DNA of 44,022 bases from Rhodobiaceae bacterium (GTDB lineage: Bacteria > Pseudomonadota > Alphaproteobacteria > Rhizobiales > Aestuariivirgaceae): positions 1 to 44,022 of the forward strand of contig VFJY01000155.1 in NCBI GenBank assembly GCA_009885825.1. The letters are read 5' to 3'. The position numbers and the translations under genes were made by a program. Shown here piece by piece: positions 24,200 to 34,064 of the stretch (the stretch's first letter is position 1; every line of letters begins with the position of its first letter). A model generated the notes under the pieces. It was not told the DNA's origin and did no database searches. It worked only from the letters and a program-made list of their open reading frames with translations.

Positions 24200-25198
24200 A
24201 TGATCAAGAAATTACTCGCAACCGCCGCTTTGACAGCAATAATGGCGGTTTCCGCCTTTGCGGCAGATGACAAACCTGCCATTGTTTTTGATATTGGCGG
24301 CAAGTTCGACAAGTCGTTCAATGAAAGCATGTTCAACGGCTCGGAGAAATTCAAGGCTGAATCAGGCGTGGCTTACGGCGAGTTTGAAATCGCCAACGAG
24401 GCCCAGCGCGAGCAGGCCATCCGCAATTTCGCCGACCAGGGATATAGTCCGATTATCGCCGCAGGCTTTGCCCAGGCGGCCGCAGTCGAAAAGGTTGCCA
24501 AGGAATATCCGGACCTCAAGTTTGCGATTGTTGACATGGTCGTGGATCTGCCAAACGTGCAATCCATCGTGTTCAAGGAACAGGAAGGCTCCTATCTCGT
24601 CGGCATGCTGGCCGGCATGGCCTCGAAATCCGGCACGGTTGGCTTTGTTGGCGGCATGGATATTCCATTGATCCGCCGCTTTGGCTGCGGCTACGCCCAG
24701 GGCGTCAAGGCCGTGAAGGCAGATGCAAAAGTCATTCAGAACATGACCGGTGATACGGGTGCTGCCTGGAACGATCCCGTCAAGGGCGGCGAAATCACCA
24801 AGGGCCAGATGTCGCAAGGGGCTGACGTTGTGTTTGCTGCCGCAGGCGGCACAGGCTTGGGCGTTCTCCAGGCGGCAGCGGATGGCGGCGCGCTTTCCAT
24901 TGGCGTTGACGCCAACCAGAACCACCTGCATCCCGGCAAGGTTTTGACCTCCATGCTCAAGCGCGTGGATGTTGCCGTTTACAACGTCATGAAGTCTGGC
25001 AAGGATGGCGCGTTCAAGCCGGGTATCCAGGCTCTTGGCCTTGCTGAAGACGGTGTGGGTTACGCCGTTGACGACAACAACAAGGCGCTCATCACCGCCG
25101 AAATGGCAGCCGCTGCGGAAAAAGCCAAGACCGACATCATTTCAGGCGCCATAAAAGTGCACGACTATATGGAAGACAATAAGTGCCCGGTTGAATAA
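24200..25198 (+). CDS. BMP-family nucleoside-binding protein of an ABC importer
   Basis: 332 residues with an ordinary signal peptide (MIKKLLATAALTAIMAVSAF, cut after AFA) rather than a lipobox. The mature part is the BMP/PnrA-like fold: IVFDIGGKFDKSFNESMFNG near the start, GFVGGMDIPLIRRFGCGYAQ in the middle and SIGVDANQNHLHPGKVLTSM later. The operon encodes nucleoside salvage enzymes, so the ligand is probably a purine or pyrimidine nucleoside. AGGGAGA precedes the ATG. A stem-loop follows the stop before the ATPase gene. Confidence 0.9.
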   Translation: MIKKLLATAALTAIMAVSAFAADDKPAIVFDIGGKFDKSFNESMFNGSEKFKAESGVAYGEFEIANEAQREQAIRNFADQGYSPIIAAGFAQAAAVEKVAKEYPDLKFAIVDMVVDLPNVQSIVFKEQEGSYLVGMLAGMASKSGTVGFVGGMDIPLIRRFGCGYAQGVKAVKADAKVIQNMTGDTGAAWNDPVKGGEITKGQMSQGADVVFAAAGGTGLGVLQAAADGGALSIGVDANQNHLHPGKVLTSMLKRVDVAVYNVMKSGKDGAFKPGIQALGLAEDGVGYAVDDNNKALITAEMAAAAEKAKTDIISGAIKVHDYMEDNKCPVE

Positions 25199-25220
25199 CT
25201 GGAAAACACCTGAAACAATT

Positions 25221-25248
25221 GGCCCTTTCCCTTTCCTGGGAGAGGGCC
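25221..25248 (+). other. Intercistronic stem-loop after the BMP-protein gene
   Basis: GGCCCT (25221-25226) pairs with AGGGCC (25243-25248), and CCC (25229-25231) pairs with GGG (25238-25240) inside, with a TT/AG internal mismatch and a six-base loop. No U-tract follows. It occupies the same place as the stem-loops after glpV and choX, and likely sets binding-protein mRNA level above that of the membrane subunits. Confidence 0.6.
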
Positions 25249-25263
25249 GAACCTAAGTTCACC

Positions 25264-26781
25264 ATGACCCCAGCCATTGAGCTCATCGGAATTGACAAGC
25301 GCTTCGGTGCTGTTCACGCCAACAAGGATGTGAGCATGACCATCGCGCAAGGGTCAATTCACGGCATCATCGGTGAAAATGGCGCTGGTAAATCGACATT
25401 GATGTCGATCCTCTTTGGTTTCTACGCCGCCGACAAAGGCGAAATCAAAGTCAAAGGCCAACCCGCAAAAATAAAATCCTCATTCGATGCGATCAATTTG
25501 GGCATCGGCATGGTGCACCAGCACTTCATGCTGGTGGATCCCTTCACAGTCCTTGAAAATGTTGTGCTGGGCGCTGAAGGCGGCCGGCTCATTGGTCCAG
25601 CCCTGGCGAAAGCCCGCGCCGAATTGACAAGGCTTGCCCGCGACTATGAGCTCGACGTCGACCCCGATGCCATCGTCGGTGAACTGCCCGTAGGCCTGCA
25701 GCAGCGTGTTGAAATTTTGAAAGCCCTGTTCAAGGGCGCCGAAACCCTGATCCTGGACGAGCCAACCGGTGTGCTGACACCTGACGAAGCCGATCATCTG
25801 TTTCGCATTCTGGGTCAGCTTAGGGATCAGGGCAAAACCGTCATTCTCATAACTCACAAGCTCCGCGAAATCATGGCGATCACCGACCATGTCTCTGTCA
25901 TGCGGCGCGGCGAGCTCGTTGCGACGAAGCAGACCAGCCAGACATCCGTCGAGGAACTTGCCGAATTGATGGTGGGCCGCCGTGTGCTGCTGCGGGTTGA
26001 AAAAGGCAAAGCCAAACCCGGTGCCGTTGTCCTCGAGGTCAAAAACCTCACTTGGCGCGACAGTAAAGGCACAGCCCGCGTTGACAATGTATCCTTCACT
26101 GTGCGGGCCGGTGAAATCGTCGGCATTGCCGGTGTCTCCGGCAATGGCCAATCGGAGTTGCTTGAGCTGATCAGCGGCATTTCAAAACCCACATCCGGCC
26201 AGATCATTTTTGAGGGCAAGGATATCGGCATTCTGGGCGATCCCCGCCATGTGCGCCAAGAGGGCTTGGCCCACGTGCCCGAAGACCGCCAGCACCGCGG
26301 CCTTATTTCATCGTTTGACGCCTCGGAATCTGGTATTCTGGGTTGGCACTATGATGAATCCCTGGGCCATGGCTTCCGGCTGGACCGGGAAGCGGTCGTC
26401 AATCGCTGCCAATCCGAAATGCGGGAATTCGATGTGCGCCCCGGCGATCCATTGCTGAAAAGCGCAAAGTTTTCGGGCGGCAACCAGCAGAAGATCATTC
26501 TGGCCCGCGAGCTCAAACGCAATCCCGATTTGTTGATTGTGGGCCAGCCCACAAGGGGCGTTGATATTGGCGCCATTGAATTCATCCACAAGCGGCTCAT
26601 TGAACTTCGCGATCAAGGCAAGGCCGTGCTTTTGGTGTCCGTGGAACTCGATGAAATTCGCTCGCTCTCCGATCGCATACTGGTGATGTTTGCAGGGCGC
26701 ATTATGGGTGAGCGCGATGCATCTTCCGATGAGCGCGAGATTGGCCTGTTGATGGCAGGCGTTTCAAAGGATGCCGCGTAA
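25264..26781 (+). CDS. Nucleoside ABC transporter ATPase (tandem domains)
   Basis: 505 residues with two fused ABC domains, the RbsA/NupA-like layout. Domain 1 has Walker A GENGAGKST (37-45) and LILDEPTGVLTPDEA. Domain 2 has a degenerate Walker A (GVSGNGQSEL, no Lys), signature FSGGNQQK and GQPTRGVDIGAIEFIH in the Walker B position, the usual asymmetry of this family. The start is ATG at 25264 (MTPAIELIGIDKRFG); an upstream ATG at 25219 would add 15 residues overlapping the stem-loop and is unlikely. The stop overlaps the first permease (TAATG). Confidence 0.92.
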   Translation: MTPAIELIGIDKRFGAVHANKDVSMTIAQGSIHGIIGENGAGKSTLMSILFGFYAADKGEIKVKGQPAKIKSSFDAINLGIGMVHQHFMLVDPFTVLENVVLGAEGGRLIGPALAKARAELTRLARDYELDVDPDAIVGELPVGLQQRVEILKALFKGAETLILDEPTGVLTPDEADHLFRILGQLRDQGKTVILITHKLREIMAITDHVSVMRRGELVATKQTSQTSVEELAELMVGRRVLLRVEKGKAKPGAVVLEVKNLTWRDSKGTARVDNVSFTVRAGEIVGIAGVSGNGQSELLELISGISKPTSGQIIFEGKDIGILGDPRHVRQEGLAHVPEDRQHRGLISSFDASESGILGWHYDESLGHGFRLDREAVVNRCQSEMREFDVRPGDPLLKSAKFSGGNQQKIILARELKRNPDLLIVGQPTRGVDIGAIEFIHKRLIELRDQGKAVLLVSVELDEIRSLSDRILVMFAGRIMGERDASSDEREIGLLMAGVSKDAA

Positions 26782-27878
26782 TGGCCAACGCACGAGGCGA
26801 GCTTCCAACCTGGGTTGATATCGGCCTCATACCGCTGCTAAATTTGTTTATTGCACTACTCGTTGCGGGTCTCGTTGTTCTCATCATCGGCGAAAATCCG
26901 CTCGAAGCCATGTGGATCATGCTCAAGGGCGCGGTGGGCTCGATCAAGGGCTGGGGTTACGTGCTCTACTATGCCACCAACTTTATTTTTACCGGCCTTG
27001 CCGTATCCGTCGCCTTTCACGCAGGCCTGTTTAATATTGGCGGCGAAGGTCAGGCCTATTTTGCTGGCTTGGGTGCGGCGATCGTAGGGCTCAGCCTTGA
27101 ATTTCTGCCATGGCCGATCGTCATCCCGCTCGCCATTCTGGCCTCAATCCTGTTTGGCGCATTCTGGGCCTGGATACCGGGCTACCTGCAAGCCAAACGC
27201 GGCAGCCACATCGTGATCACCACCATCATGTTCAACTTCATCGGCGCCAGCCTGATGGTCTATCTCATCAACAACTGGTTCCGGCCTGTCGGAAAAATGG
27301 CCGTCGAAAGCCGCGAGATCACCGGTGCCTATATCCTGAGTTTCCGCGAAATCGGCTTGCAGTTTTTTGGCGTGCGCCTGCCATCAACGCCGCTCAACCT
27401 CACGGTATTTCTCGCCGTCATTGCCGTCGTCTTCGTATGGTATTTGCTCTGGCGCACTAAGCTTGGCTATGAAATCCGAGCCGTCGGCGCCAACCCGGAA
27501 GCCGCAATTTATGCTGGAATAAAACCCGATCGCATTATCATCATCGCGATGGCAATTTCCGGCGGCCTCGCAGGGCTGATGGCGGTGAACGAAGTCCTGG
27601 GCGTGCAGCACCGCCTGTTGCTGGAATTTGCCGGAGGTGCGGGCTTTGTGGGGATAGCAGTGGCTCTCATGGGGAGGTCGCATCCCGTTGGCATTGTTTT
27701 CGCTGCCATGCTGTTTGGCCTGCTCTACCAGGGCGGCGCTGAACTTTCTTTCGCCAAGCCCCTGATCTCGCGTGACATGATAGTGGTGATCCAGGGGCTG
27801 GTGATCCTCTTCATGGGGGCCCTTGAATATGCTTTCCGCCCCACCCTTGCCGCCATCTTTGCGAACGTGGAGGACTAG
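26781..27878 (+). CDS. Nucleoside ABC transporter permease 1
   Basis: 365-residue inner-membrane protein of the branched-chain/ribose permease superfamily (BPD_transp_2), with about nine hydrophobic segments. The family-typical FNIGGEGQAYFAGLGAAIVG lies at about 92-111 and GANPEAAIYAGIKPDRI at about 237-253. The longer permease of such pairs corresponds to YufP/NupB-type proteins. It is coupled to the ATPase gene by a one-base stop/start overlap. Confidence 0.92.
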   Translation: MANARGELPTWVDIGLIPLLNLFIALLVAGLVVLIIGENPLEAMWIMLKGAVGSIKGWGYVLYYATNFIFTGLAVSVAFHAGLFNIGGEGQAYFAGLGAAIVGLSLEFLPWPIVIPLAILASILFGAFWAWIPGYLQAKRGSHIVITTIMFNFIGASLMVYLINNWFRPVGKMAVESREITGAYILSFREIGLQFFGVRLPSTPLNLTVFLAVIAVVFVWYLLWRTKLGYEIRAVGANPEAAIYAGIKPDRIIIIAMAISGGLAGLMAVNEVLGVQHRLLLEFAGGAGFVGIAVALMGRSHPVGIVFAAMLFGLLYQGGAELSFAKPLISRDMIVVIQGLVILFMGALEYAFRPTLAAIFANVED

Positions 27879-27881
27879 CCC

Positions 27882-28844
27882 GTGGATTTCTCGCTGCTTC
27901 CCGAAATTCTGGCCTCCACCATCAGGCTCTCCGTGCCGCTGGTTCTGGCCTGCCTCGCTGGCCTGTGGTCGGAACGCTCCGGCATTGTTGATATCGGCCT
28001 TGAAGGGAAAATGCTGGCAGCAGCTTTTGCCGCCGCCGCGGCTGCCGCCCATTTCCAGTCTGCCTGGATCGGCATGGTGTTTGCCATCCTCGTATCCCTG
28101 GGTCTGGCCCTTGTCCATGGCTACGCATCCATCAATCAGCGCGGCAATCAGGTTGTCTCTGGTGTTGCGATCAACATGATGGCCGCTGGCCTCGCCGTTG
28201 TACTCGGCAACACCTGGTTCAAGGAAGGTGGCCGCACGCCTGCCTTGCCTGGATCAGCCCGCTTCCTGCCGATTGACCTGCCAGGCAGTGCAGTGCTTGC
28301 CGACGTGCCGCTGCTAGGCGCAATTGCCACCATCATTTCCGGCCACTCAATCATCACCTACGTGACGATCCTGCTGGTGCCACTCACCGCTTGGGCGCTG
28401 GCTAAAACCAGATTTGGTTTGCGTCTCCGCGCCGTCGGTGAAAATCCTCATGCGGTTGATACCGCCGGGATTTCAGTGGCCTTGCTCCGCTACAAGGCCG
28501 TGATCATTGCCGGCATATTGTGTGGCGTGGCAGGCGCGTTCTTGTCCACATCATTGTCCGCAAGTTTTGTCCGCGACATGACGGCTGGCCGTGGTTTCAT
28601 GGCGTTGGCCGCCTTGATATTTGCGGGCTGGCGCGCCTGGCCTGCGCTCTTCGCCTGCCTGCTGTTTGGCTTCCTGCAGGCCAGTGGCAATTACCTGCAA
28701 GGCGTTCACCTGGGCGGCGTTGAAGTGCCCGTTCAATTCATCAACATGCTGCCCTATCTCCTGACTGTCATTTTGCTGGCGGGCTTCATCGGAAAATCCA
28801 TCCCCCCCAAGGCCAGCGGCATTCCTTACACCAAGGACAGATGA
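27882..28844 (+). CDS. Nucleoside ABC transporter permease 2
   Basis: 320 residues and about eight membrane segments, the shorter partner (YufQ/NupC-like). GLWSERSGIVDIGLEGKMLA and VGENPHAVDTAGISVALLRY are the counterparts of the conserved segments in permease 1. The start is GTG at 27882, preceded by GGAGG. The cytidine deaminase gene starts one base beyond its TGA, so transport and catabolism are on one transcript. Confidence 0.92.
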   Translation: MDFSLLPEILASTIRLSVPLVLACLAGLWSERSGIVDIGLEGKMLAAAFAAAAAAAHFQSAWIGMVFAILVSLGLALVHGYASINQRGNQVVSGVAINMMAAGLAVVLGNTWFKEGGRTPALPGSARFLPIDLPGSAVLADVPLLGAIATIISGHSIITYVTILLVPLTAWALAKTRFGLRLRAVGENPHAVDTAGISVALLRYKAVIIAGILCGVAGAFLSTSLSASFVRDMTAGRGFMALAALIFAGWRAWPALFACLLFGFLQASGNYLQGVHLGGVEVPVQFINMLPYLLTVILLAGFIGKSIPPKASGIPYTKDR

Positions 28845-28845
28845 C

Positions 28846-29238
28846 ATGAATGATCTGATCGCGGCGGCAAAGTCAGCCCGACTCAAGGCCTATGCCCCCT
28901 ATTCAAAATTTCTGGTGGGTGCGGCAGTGCGTGACGAACACGGAAAAATCCACGGCGGCTGCAACATTGAAAACGCCGCTTACCCGCAAGGCTGGTGTGC
29001 GGAAACCTCCGCTATCGCCGCCATGATTATGTCAGGCAGCCATGCCATAGCCGAGATGGCCGTAATCGGTACCGGAGATTTGCTCTGCACGCCCTGCGGC
29101 GGCTGCCGCCAGAAGATCAGGGAATTCGCCAAGGGCGATGTGAAAATTCATATGTGCGGCGAAGATGGAAAACTGAAACAGACCTTTACGCTGGACGAAT
29201 TGCTGCCAGCCTCTTTTGGACCGGAGAATTTGGTATGA
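28846..29238 (+). CDS. cdd: Cytidine deaminase
   Basis: 130 residues, the length of tetrameric cytidine deaminases. The zinc site is complete: WCAET with Cys51 and catalytic Glu53, and TPCGGCRQ with Cys84 and Cys87. The N-terminal YAPYSKFLVGAAV and GGCNIENAAYPQGWCAE segments are diagnostic. It turns cytidine and deoxycytidine into uridine and deoxyuridine, feeding the phosphorylases downstream. It overlaps punA by four bases (ATGA). Confidence 0.96.
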   Translation: MNDLIAAAKSARLKAYAPYSKFLVGAAVRDEHGKIHGGCNIENAAYPQGWCAETSAIAAMIMSGSHAIAEMAVIGTGDLLCTPCGGCRQKIREFAKGDVKIHMCGEDGKLKQTFTLDELLPASFGPENLV

Positions 29239-30020
29239 GCGAACTTCTCAAGCGTTTTGAAGGCCGCGTGCCCAAGGTCGCAATTGTGCTTGGCTCCAGT
29301 CTCGGTTCATTTGCCGACGCGGTGAAGGATGCAATTCGCATTCCCTATGGCGAACTCGTTGGATTTCCCGTTCCTAAAATTTCCGGCCACGCGGGAGAAT
29401 TCGTCGTTGGAAAAGTGGGTGGGAAGGAAATAGCCGTCCTCGCCGGCAGGGCTCACGCCTATGAAAGCGGCAATCCAGCCGTCATGCGACCGGTGATCGA
29501 AGCCCTCAAAGCCGCGGGCATTGAAACACTCATTCTCACCAACGCGGCGGGCTCCCTCAATCCCAAGATGCGCCCCGGCTCCATCATGATGCTTACCGAT
29601 CATATCAACCAGTCCGGCATGAACCCTCTGATCGGCAGTCACGGCGATGAAAATTTTGTGTCGATGACCGACGCTTATGATCCCAAATTGCAAAAAGCAT
29701 TGAAGGCCGCGGCCAGGGCCGAAAAACTCAAACTGCATCAAGGCGTCTATGTCTGGTATTCCGGGCCTTCGTTTGAAACGCCAGCCGAAATAAAAATGCT
29801 CAGGATTGTGGGCGGCAATGCGGTTGGCATGTCGACAGTTCCAGAAACCATTCTGGCAAGGCGTTTTGGCCTCCGCGTCGTCGCCCTTTCCGTCATCACC
29901 AATCTGGCTGCCGGCATTGAAGGTGCGTCTCCATCCCACGAAGAAACCAAGCGCGAAGGCGCCAAAGCCGCGATGCGCATGAAAACCCTGCTCATCCGCT
30001 TCATCAAAGACTTGAAATGA
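29235..30020 (+). CDS. punA: Purine-nucleoside phosphorylase (trimeric type)
   Basis: 261 residues. It cleaves purine nucleosides with phosphate to free base and (deoxy)ribose 1-phosphate. Conserved features are VLGSSLGSFADAV (phosphate-binding loop), GRAHAYES, LTNAAGSLNPKMRPGSIMML, WYSGPSFETPAEIKMLR with the purine-binding Glu, and VGMSTVPETILARRFGLRVV followed by ITNLAAG. This is the low-molecular-weight (punA/deoD-II) class rather than E. coli DeoD. The frame is open upstream to 28995 inside cdd, but ATG at 29235 with its ATGA overlap is clear. Confidence 0.93.
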   Translation: MSELLKRFEGRVPKVAIVLGSSLGSFADAVKDAIRIPYGELVGFPVPKISGHAGEFVVGKVGGKEIAVLAGRAHAYESGNPAVMRPVIEALKAAGIETLILTNAAGSLNPKMRPGSIMMLTDHINQSGMNPLIGSHGDENFVSMTDAYDPKLQKALKAAARAEKLKLHQGVYVWYSGPSFETPAEIKMLRIVGGNAVGMSTVPETILARRFGLRVVALSVITNLAAGIEGASPSHEETKREGAKAAMRMKTLLIRFIKDLK

Positions 30021-31297
30021 TGCTGCCGCAGGAGCTCATCCGCAAAAAACGCGATGGCCAGAAGCTCACCCGTGATGAAGTGAAAGACTTCATTACAGGC
30101 TTAACCACTGGCGAAATCTCCGAAGGCCAGGTGGCGGCCTTCGCCATGGCGGTGTTCTTCAAGGGCATGGCCCTGGAAGAAGCCGTGGGCCTAACGCTGG
30201 CCATGCGCGATTCCGGCAGCGTGCTGGAATGGGATTTGCCCGGCCCCGTGGTGGACAAGCATTCAACCGGCGGCATCGGCGACAATGTTTCCCTGATGCT
30301 TGCCCCCATGCTGGCGGCCAGTGGTTTCTACGTGCCCATGATCTCTGGTCGTGGCCTCGGTCATACGGGTGGAACGCTCGATAAGCTCGATTCCATTCCG
30401 GGCTACATCACCCAGCCCGATCTCGCGTTGTTCCGCAAAGCCGTGCGCGATATAGGCGCCGCCATCATCGGCCAAACCGCTGATTTGGCGCCCGCCGACA
30501 AGCGCCTCTATGGCATCCGGGATGTGACTGCCACGGTCGAATCCGTGCCACTCATCACCGCTTCCATCCTGTCCAAAAAACTCGCCGCCGGACTGCAGCG
30601 CCTGGTGCTCGATGTGAAAACCGGTTCCGGTGCATTCATGGCCAAGAAAAAAGATGCGGCAATCCTCGCCAATAGCCTGGTGAAAGTCGCCAATGGCGCT
30701 GGCCTGAAGACCTCCGCCCTCATCACCGATATGGATGAACCCTTGGCCTCCGCCGCGGGCAACGCCGTCGAGATCAAGAACGCCGTCGATTATTTAACCG
30801 GAAAACACCGTGACAAGCGGCTGCACGAAGTCACGCTGGCACTGGGAGTAGAGTTAGGCCTCTCCCGTAAGCAACTGGAAAAAACCTTAAACTCCGGTGA
30901 GGCCGCCGAACGCTTTCAACGCATGGTGTCAGCCCTCGGCGGGCCAGCGGATTTCATCGAAAACTGCGACAGGCATTTGCCGAAAGCCCCCATCATCCGC
31001 GTTGTCCATGCAGCAAAATCAGGACAAGTTACCAGCATCGATACCCGCGCACTGGGACTGGCCGTCATTGAACTGGGCGGCGGCCGTCGCGTCGCGGCGG
31101 ACAAGATTGATCATGCCGTTGGCCTCACTGGACTTGCAGGAAAAGCCGCCAAAGTCGATAAATCAACCCCACTCGCGATAATCCACGCCCGCGACGAGGC
31201 AAGCTTCACCCGCGCCGAAAAAATCATCCGCGCCGCCTACACGCTAGGCATACCCAAACGCGCCACGCCATGCGTTATTGAACGCATTGGAAAATGA
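30017..31297 (+). CDS. deoA: Thymidine phosphorylase
   Basis: 426 residues, family length. It splits thymidine or deoxyuridine into base and deoxyribose 1-phosphate. Visible are the N-terminal helical domain ([20 protein letters not shown]), the phosphate site [10 protein letters not shown], the signature [20 protein letters not shown], and [10 protein letters not shown]. The gene overlaps punA by four bases and deoB by four, giving tight translational coupling across the catabolic genes. Confidence 0.95.
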   Translation: MMLPQELIRKKRDGQKLTRDEVKDFITGLTTGEISEGQVAAFAMAVFFKGMALEEAVGLTLAMRDSGSVLEWDLPGPVVDKHSTGGIGDNVSLMLAPMLAASGFYVPMISGRGLGHTGGTLDKLDSIPGYITQPDLALFRKAVRDIGAAIIGQTADLAPADKRLYGIRDVTATVESVPLITASILSKKLAAGLQRLVLDVKTGSGAFMAKKKDAAILANSLVKVANGAGLKTSALITDMDEPLASAAGNAVEIKNAVDYLTGKHRDKRLHEVTLALGVELGLSRKQLEKTLNSGEAAERFQRMVSALGGPADFIENCDRHLPKAPIIRVVHAAKSGQVTSIDTRALGLAVIELGGGRRVAADKIDHAVGLTGLAGKAAKVDKSTPLAIIHARDEASFTRAEKIIRAAYTLGIPKRATPCVIERIGK

Positions 31298-32463
31298 GCC
31301 GCGTGTTTCTATTCATTCTCGATAGCCTCGGCATCGGCGGGGCGCCCGACGCCGAAAAATTTGGCGACACTGGCGCCAACACCTTTGGCCACATCGCAGA
31401 AAAAATCCCACTCCGAGTTCCCAACATGGCTGCACTCGGATTGGGCCTCGCAACGGAATTGGCATCGGGAAAAAATCCGCTGAGCCCCGCAAGCATCATC
31501 GGCCAATGGGGTTGCGCCGAAGAAATCTCCCACGGCAAGGATACGCCCTCCGGCCACTGGGAAATCGCTGGCGTGCCCGTGCTGTTTGACTGGGGTTACT
31601 TCCCCCATGCAATTCCCACATTCCCACAATCACTCACCGATGAAATCATTGCGCGGGGAAATCTCCCCGGCATTCTCGGCGACAAGCACGCCTCGGGAAC
31701 CGAAATCATCGCGGAGCTTGGCGAAGAGCACATGGCGGGCGGCAAGCCCATCATCTACACCAGCGCCGACAGCGTTATCCAGATCGCCGCCCATGAGCAG
31801 AGCTTCGGCCTCGGGCGACTTTATGAAATTTGCAAGATCGCCCGCGAGCTTTCAATCAAAATGAACATTGGCCGCGTCATAGCCAGACCCTTCATAGGCG
31901 CCGACGCCAAAAGCTTCACCCGCACCGGAAACCGCAAGGACTACACGGTTCTTCCACCCTCGCCTACGCTATTGGACATCCTCACCAAGGCTGGCCGCGA
32001 TATCATCGCCGTCGGAAAAATCGGCGACATCTACGCCCACTCAGGAACTGGCCGCGAAGTGAAAGCCTCCGGCAACGCGGCCCTCTTCGACGCAACCCTC
32101 GCCGAAATGCCGAACTTGAAAAGCGGCGGCCTGTTGATGACCAACTTCGTCGATTTCGATTCACTCTACGGCCACCGGCGTGATGTTGCGGGCTATGCCG
32201 CAGCGCTGGAATATTTCGACAAGCGCTTGCCCGAAGCCATGAAGCTCCTGCGTGATGGCGATCTCATGATCCTCACCGCCGACCACGGCAACGACCCGAC
32301 TTGGCGTGGAACCGATCACACAAGGGAATGCGTGCCCGTCCTCATTTGCGCGAAAGGCATCAAACCCGGATCAGTTGGCAGGCGAAAAACCTTCGCTGAC
32401 ATCGGCCAGACCATTGCTGCCCATCTCGCCATCCCGCCGCTCGAGTCAGGCACCGCCTGGTGA
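31294..32463 (+). CDS. deoB: Phosphopentomutase
   Basis: 389 residues of the alkaline-phosphatase superfamily. It moves phosphate from C1 to C5 of ribose or deoxyribose 1-phosphate. Metal-binding motifs are [12 protein letters not shown] at the start, [22 protein letters not shown] and [18 protein letters not shown] near the end. As the last gene of the operon it delivers ribose 5-phosphate to central metabolism. A deoC aldolase for the deoxyribose branch is not in the window. No clear terminator follows before the next gene 54 bases away. Confidence 0.96.
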   Translation: MSRVFLFILDSLGIGGAPDAEKFGDTGANTFGHIAEKIPLRVPNMAALGLGLATELASGKNPLSPASIIGQWGCAEEISHGKDTPSGHWEIAGVPVLFDWGYFPHAIPTFPQSLTDEIIARGNLPGILGDKHASGTEIIAELGEEHMAGGKPIIYTSADSVIQIAAHEQSFGLGRLYEICKIARELSIKMNIGRVIARPFIGADAKSFTRTGNRKDYTVLPPSPTLLDILTKAGRDIIAVGKIGDIYAHSGTGREVKASGNAALFDATLAEMPNLKSGGLLMTNFVDFDSLYGHRRDVAGYAAALEYFDKRLPEAMKLLRDGDLMILTADHGNDPTWRGTDHTRECVPVLICAKGIKPGSVGRRKTFADIGQTIAAHLAIPPLESGTAW

Positions 32464-32517
32464 TATACACCCGGCCTTCCCTTCAATATACTTGGCGATT
32501 CGGGAGGAACGAAAAAT

Positions 32518-32877
32518 ATGAAAAAATATGCAATCGCTTTGGCCTTGCTCACGGGCTTTTCACTGCCCGTTGCGGCGCAGTCCATCGGTGGCCAATACCG
32601 GGTGGAGGGCACCAACTTTGATGGCTCGCCTTACTCGGGCCAGGCTGAAATCATCCTGACGTCAGACACAAGCTGCGACATCAGGTGGATCACCAATTCA
32701 ACCGAGGCCGGTGGAATTTGCATGCGCAACGACAATTCATTTGCCGCAGGCTACAAGCTGGGCGATGAGATCGGCCTGGTGATCTACAAGATCATGCCCG
32801 ATGGCACGCTCAACGGCCTGTGGACCATAGCTGGCAAGAGCGGCGCCGGCACCGAGGTTCTGATCCCCGTTCGTTAA
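32518..32877 (+). CDS. Small secreted protein of unknown function
   Basis: 119 residues with a signal peptide (MKKYAIALALLTGFSLPVAA/Q). The mature part is a compact beta-rich domain of about 98 residues: IGGQYRVEGTNFDGSPYSGQ, then two Cys (CDIRW and GGICMRN) that could form a disulfide, and GTLNGLWTIAGKSGAGTEVL. Similar small exported proteins with a GxYxVxGTNxDGSxYSG start occur in other alphaproteobacteria as far as I recall, without known function. GGGAGGAA precedes the ATG. Its last four bases overlap the convergent choV stop. Confidence 0.8.
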   Translation: MKKYAIALALLTGFSLPVAAQSIGGQYRVEGTNFDGSPYSGQAEIILTSDTSCDIRWITNSTEAGGICMRNDNSFAAGYKLGDEIGLVIYKIMPDGTLNGLWTIAGKSGAGTEVLIPVR

Positions 32878-34064
32878 TTCGCCCGCTTCAACACCGCCTG
32901 CAGCACGTCGCGCACGCCAATGGCGCCAGCAAATGTGCTGTCATCGTTGAATAGCGCCACCGGTGCCGTGTCCGCCCGATGCATGGCGAGCATGACAGTT
33001 TTCAAAGACGTGCCGGGCGTTGCCCAAAACACCGGATGATCGTTCTTGCCCAATTCTTTTTCCGCCTCGGCGCAGGACACCCAGCTTGCCGTTTGTCCAT
33101 TGCGTTCAACGGCTGCCACCTTGCCAGCCGTGTCCAGCTTGAAGCGCGTTGTCTTGCGCCGGTCCAGCCAGATCCATCCCTGACCTGCGGACTCCAGCTC
33201 ATGTTTGCCACGCATCACATTCCAGGCGGTGAGAACACTCAACGGATTCACATTGGCGATGAACTCGCTCACATAGGCGTTCGCTGGCCGCAACACGATA
33301 TCCTCGGGCCTTCCCGTCTGCACAATGCGGCCCCCCTCCATGATCGAAATGTGGTTACCGATCTTGAGCGCTTCCTCGAGATCATGGCTCACAAAGATGA
33401 TGGTTTTCTTCAGTGTCTTCTGCAGTTGCAAGAGCTCGTCTTGCAGCTTGGTGCGGATCAGCGGGTCAAGCGCCGAGAACGGCTCATCCATCAGCAGAAT
33501 GGGCGCTTCCGTCGCGAACGCCCTGGCCAAACCGACCCGCTGCTGCATGCCGCCCGATAGTTCATGCACTTGTTTTCCGGCCCATTGATCAAGGCCAACC
33601 AGCCTCAACTGCTTGTCAACTTTTGTCTTGCGTTCAGCTTCCGGCATTCCCGCAAGCTCAAGCCCGAACCCCACATTTTCAGCCACTGTCCGCCATGGCA
33701 GCAGGGCAAATTGCTGAAACACCATGGCCACCTGCCCCTGCCGCACATGGCGAAGCGTGGCCTCATCGCAGGTCACGACATCGACCATTTTGTCGCCGTC
33801 CCGCACAAGAACATTGCCGCGCGAAACCTTGTTCAGGCCGTTAACAGCGCGCAGCAGGGTGGATTTTCCTGAGCCCGAAAGCCCCATGAGAACGCTGATT
33901 TCGCCTTCCATGACTGTGAGGCTGGCGCCCGCCGATCCCAGAACCGCGCCCGTTTTTTCGAGGATTTCGCCCCGGCTCTTGCCGGCATCGAGCATTCTCA
34001 AGGCTTCGCGGATATCCTTGCCGAAGAGAATGTCGACATTCTTGAATTCAACAGCGACGCTCAT
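32874..34064 (-). CDS. choV: Choline ABC transporter ATP-binding protein
   Basis: 396 residues of the ProV/OpuAA quaternary-amine ATPase class. The N-terminal extension (DIREALRMLDAGKSRGEILE) precedes Walker A GLSGSGKST; then come LSGGMQQRVGLARAF, ILLMDEPFSALDPL and the switch His in FVSHDLEEAL. The C-terminal part (about 330-396, ending TAPVALFNDDSTFAGAIGVR followed by DVLQAVL) resembles a CBS domain, which senses ionic strength in related systems. It overlaps choW by four bases. Confidence 0.9.
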   Translation of the reverse strand: MSVAVEFKNVDILFGKDIREALRMLDAGKSRGEILEKTGAVLGSAGASLTVMEGEISVLMGLSGSGKSTLLRAVNGLNKVSRGNVLVRDGDKMVDVVTCDEATLRHVRQGQVAMVFQQFALLPWRTVAENVGFGLELAGMPEAERKTKVDKQLRLVGLDQWAGKQVHELSGGMQQRVGLARAFATEAPILLMDEPFSALDPLIRTKLQDELLQLQKTLKKTIIFVSHDLEEALKIGNHISIMEGGRIVQTGRPEDIVLRPANAYVSEFIANVNPLSVLTAWNVMRGKHELESAGQGWIWLDRRKTTRFKLDTAGKVAAVERNGQTASWVSCAEAEKELGKNDHPVFWATPGTSLKTVMLAMHRADTAPVALFNDDSTFAGAIGVRDVLQAVLKRAN

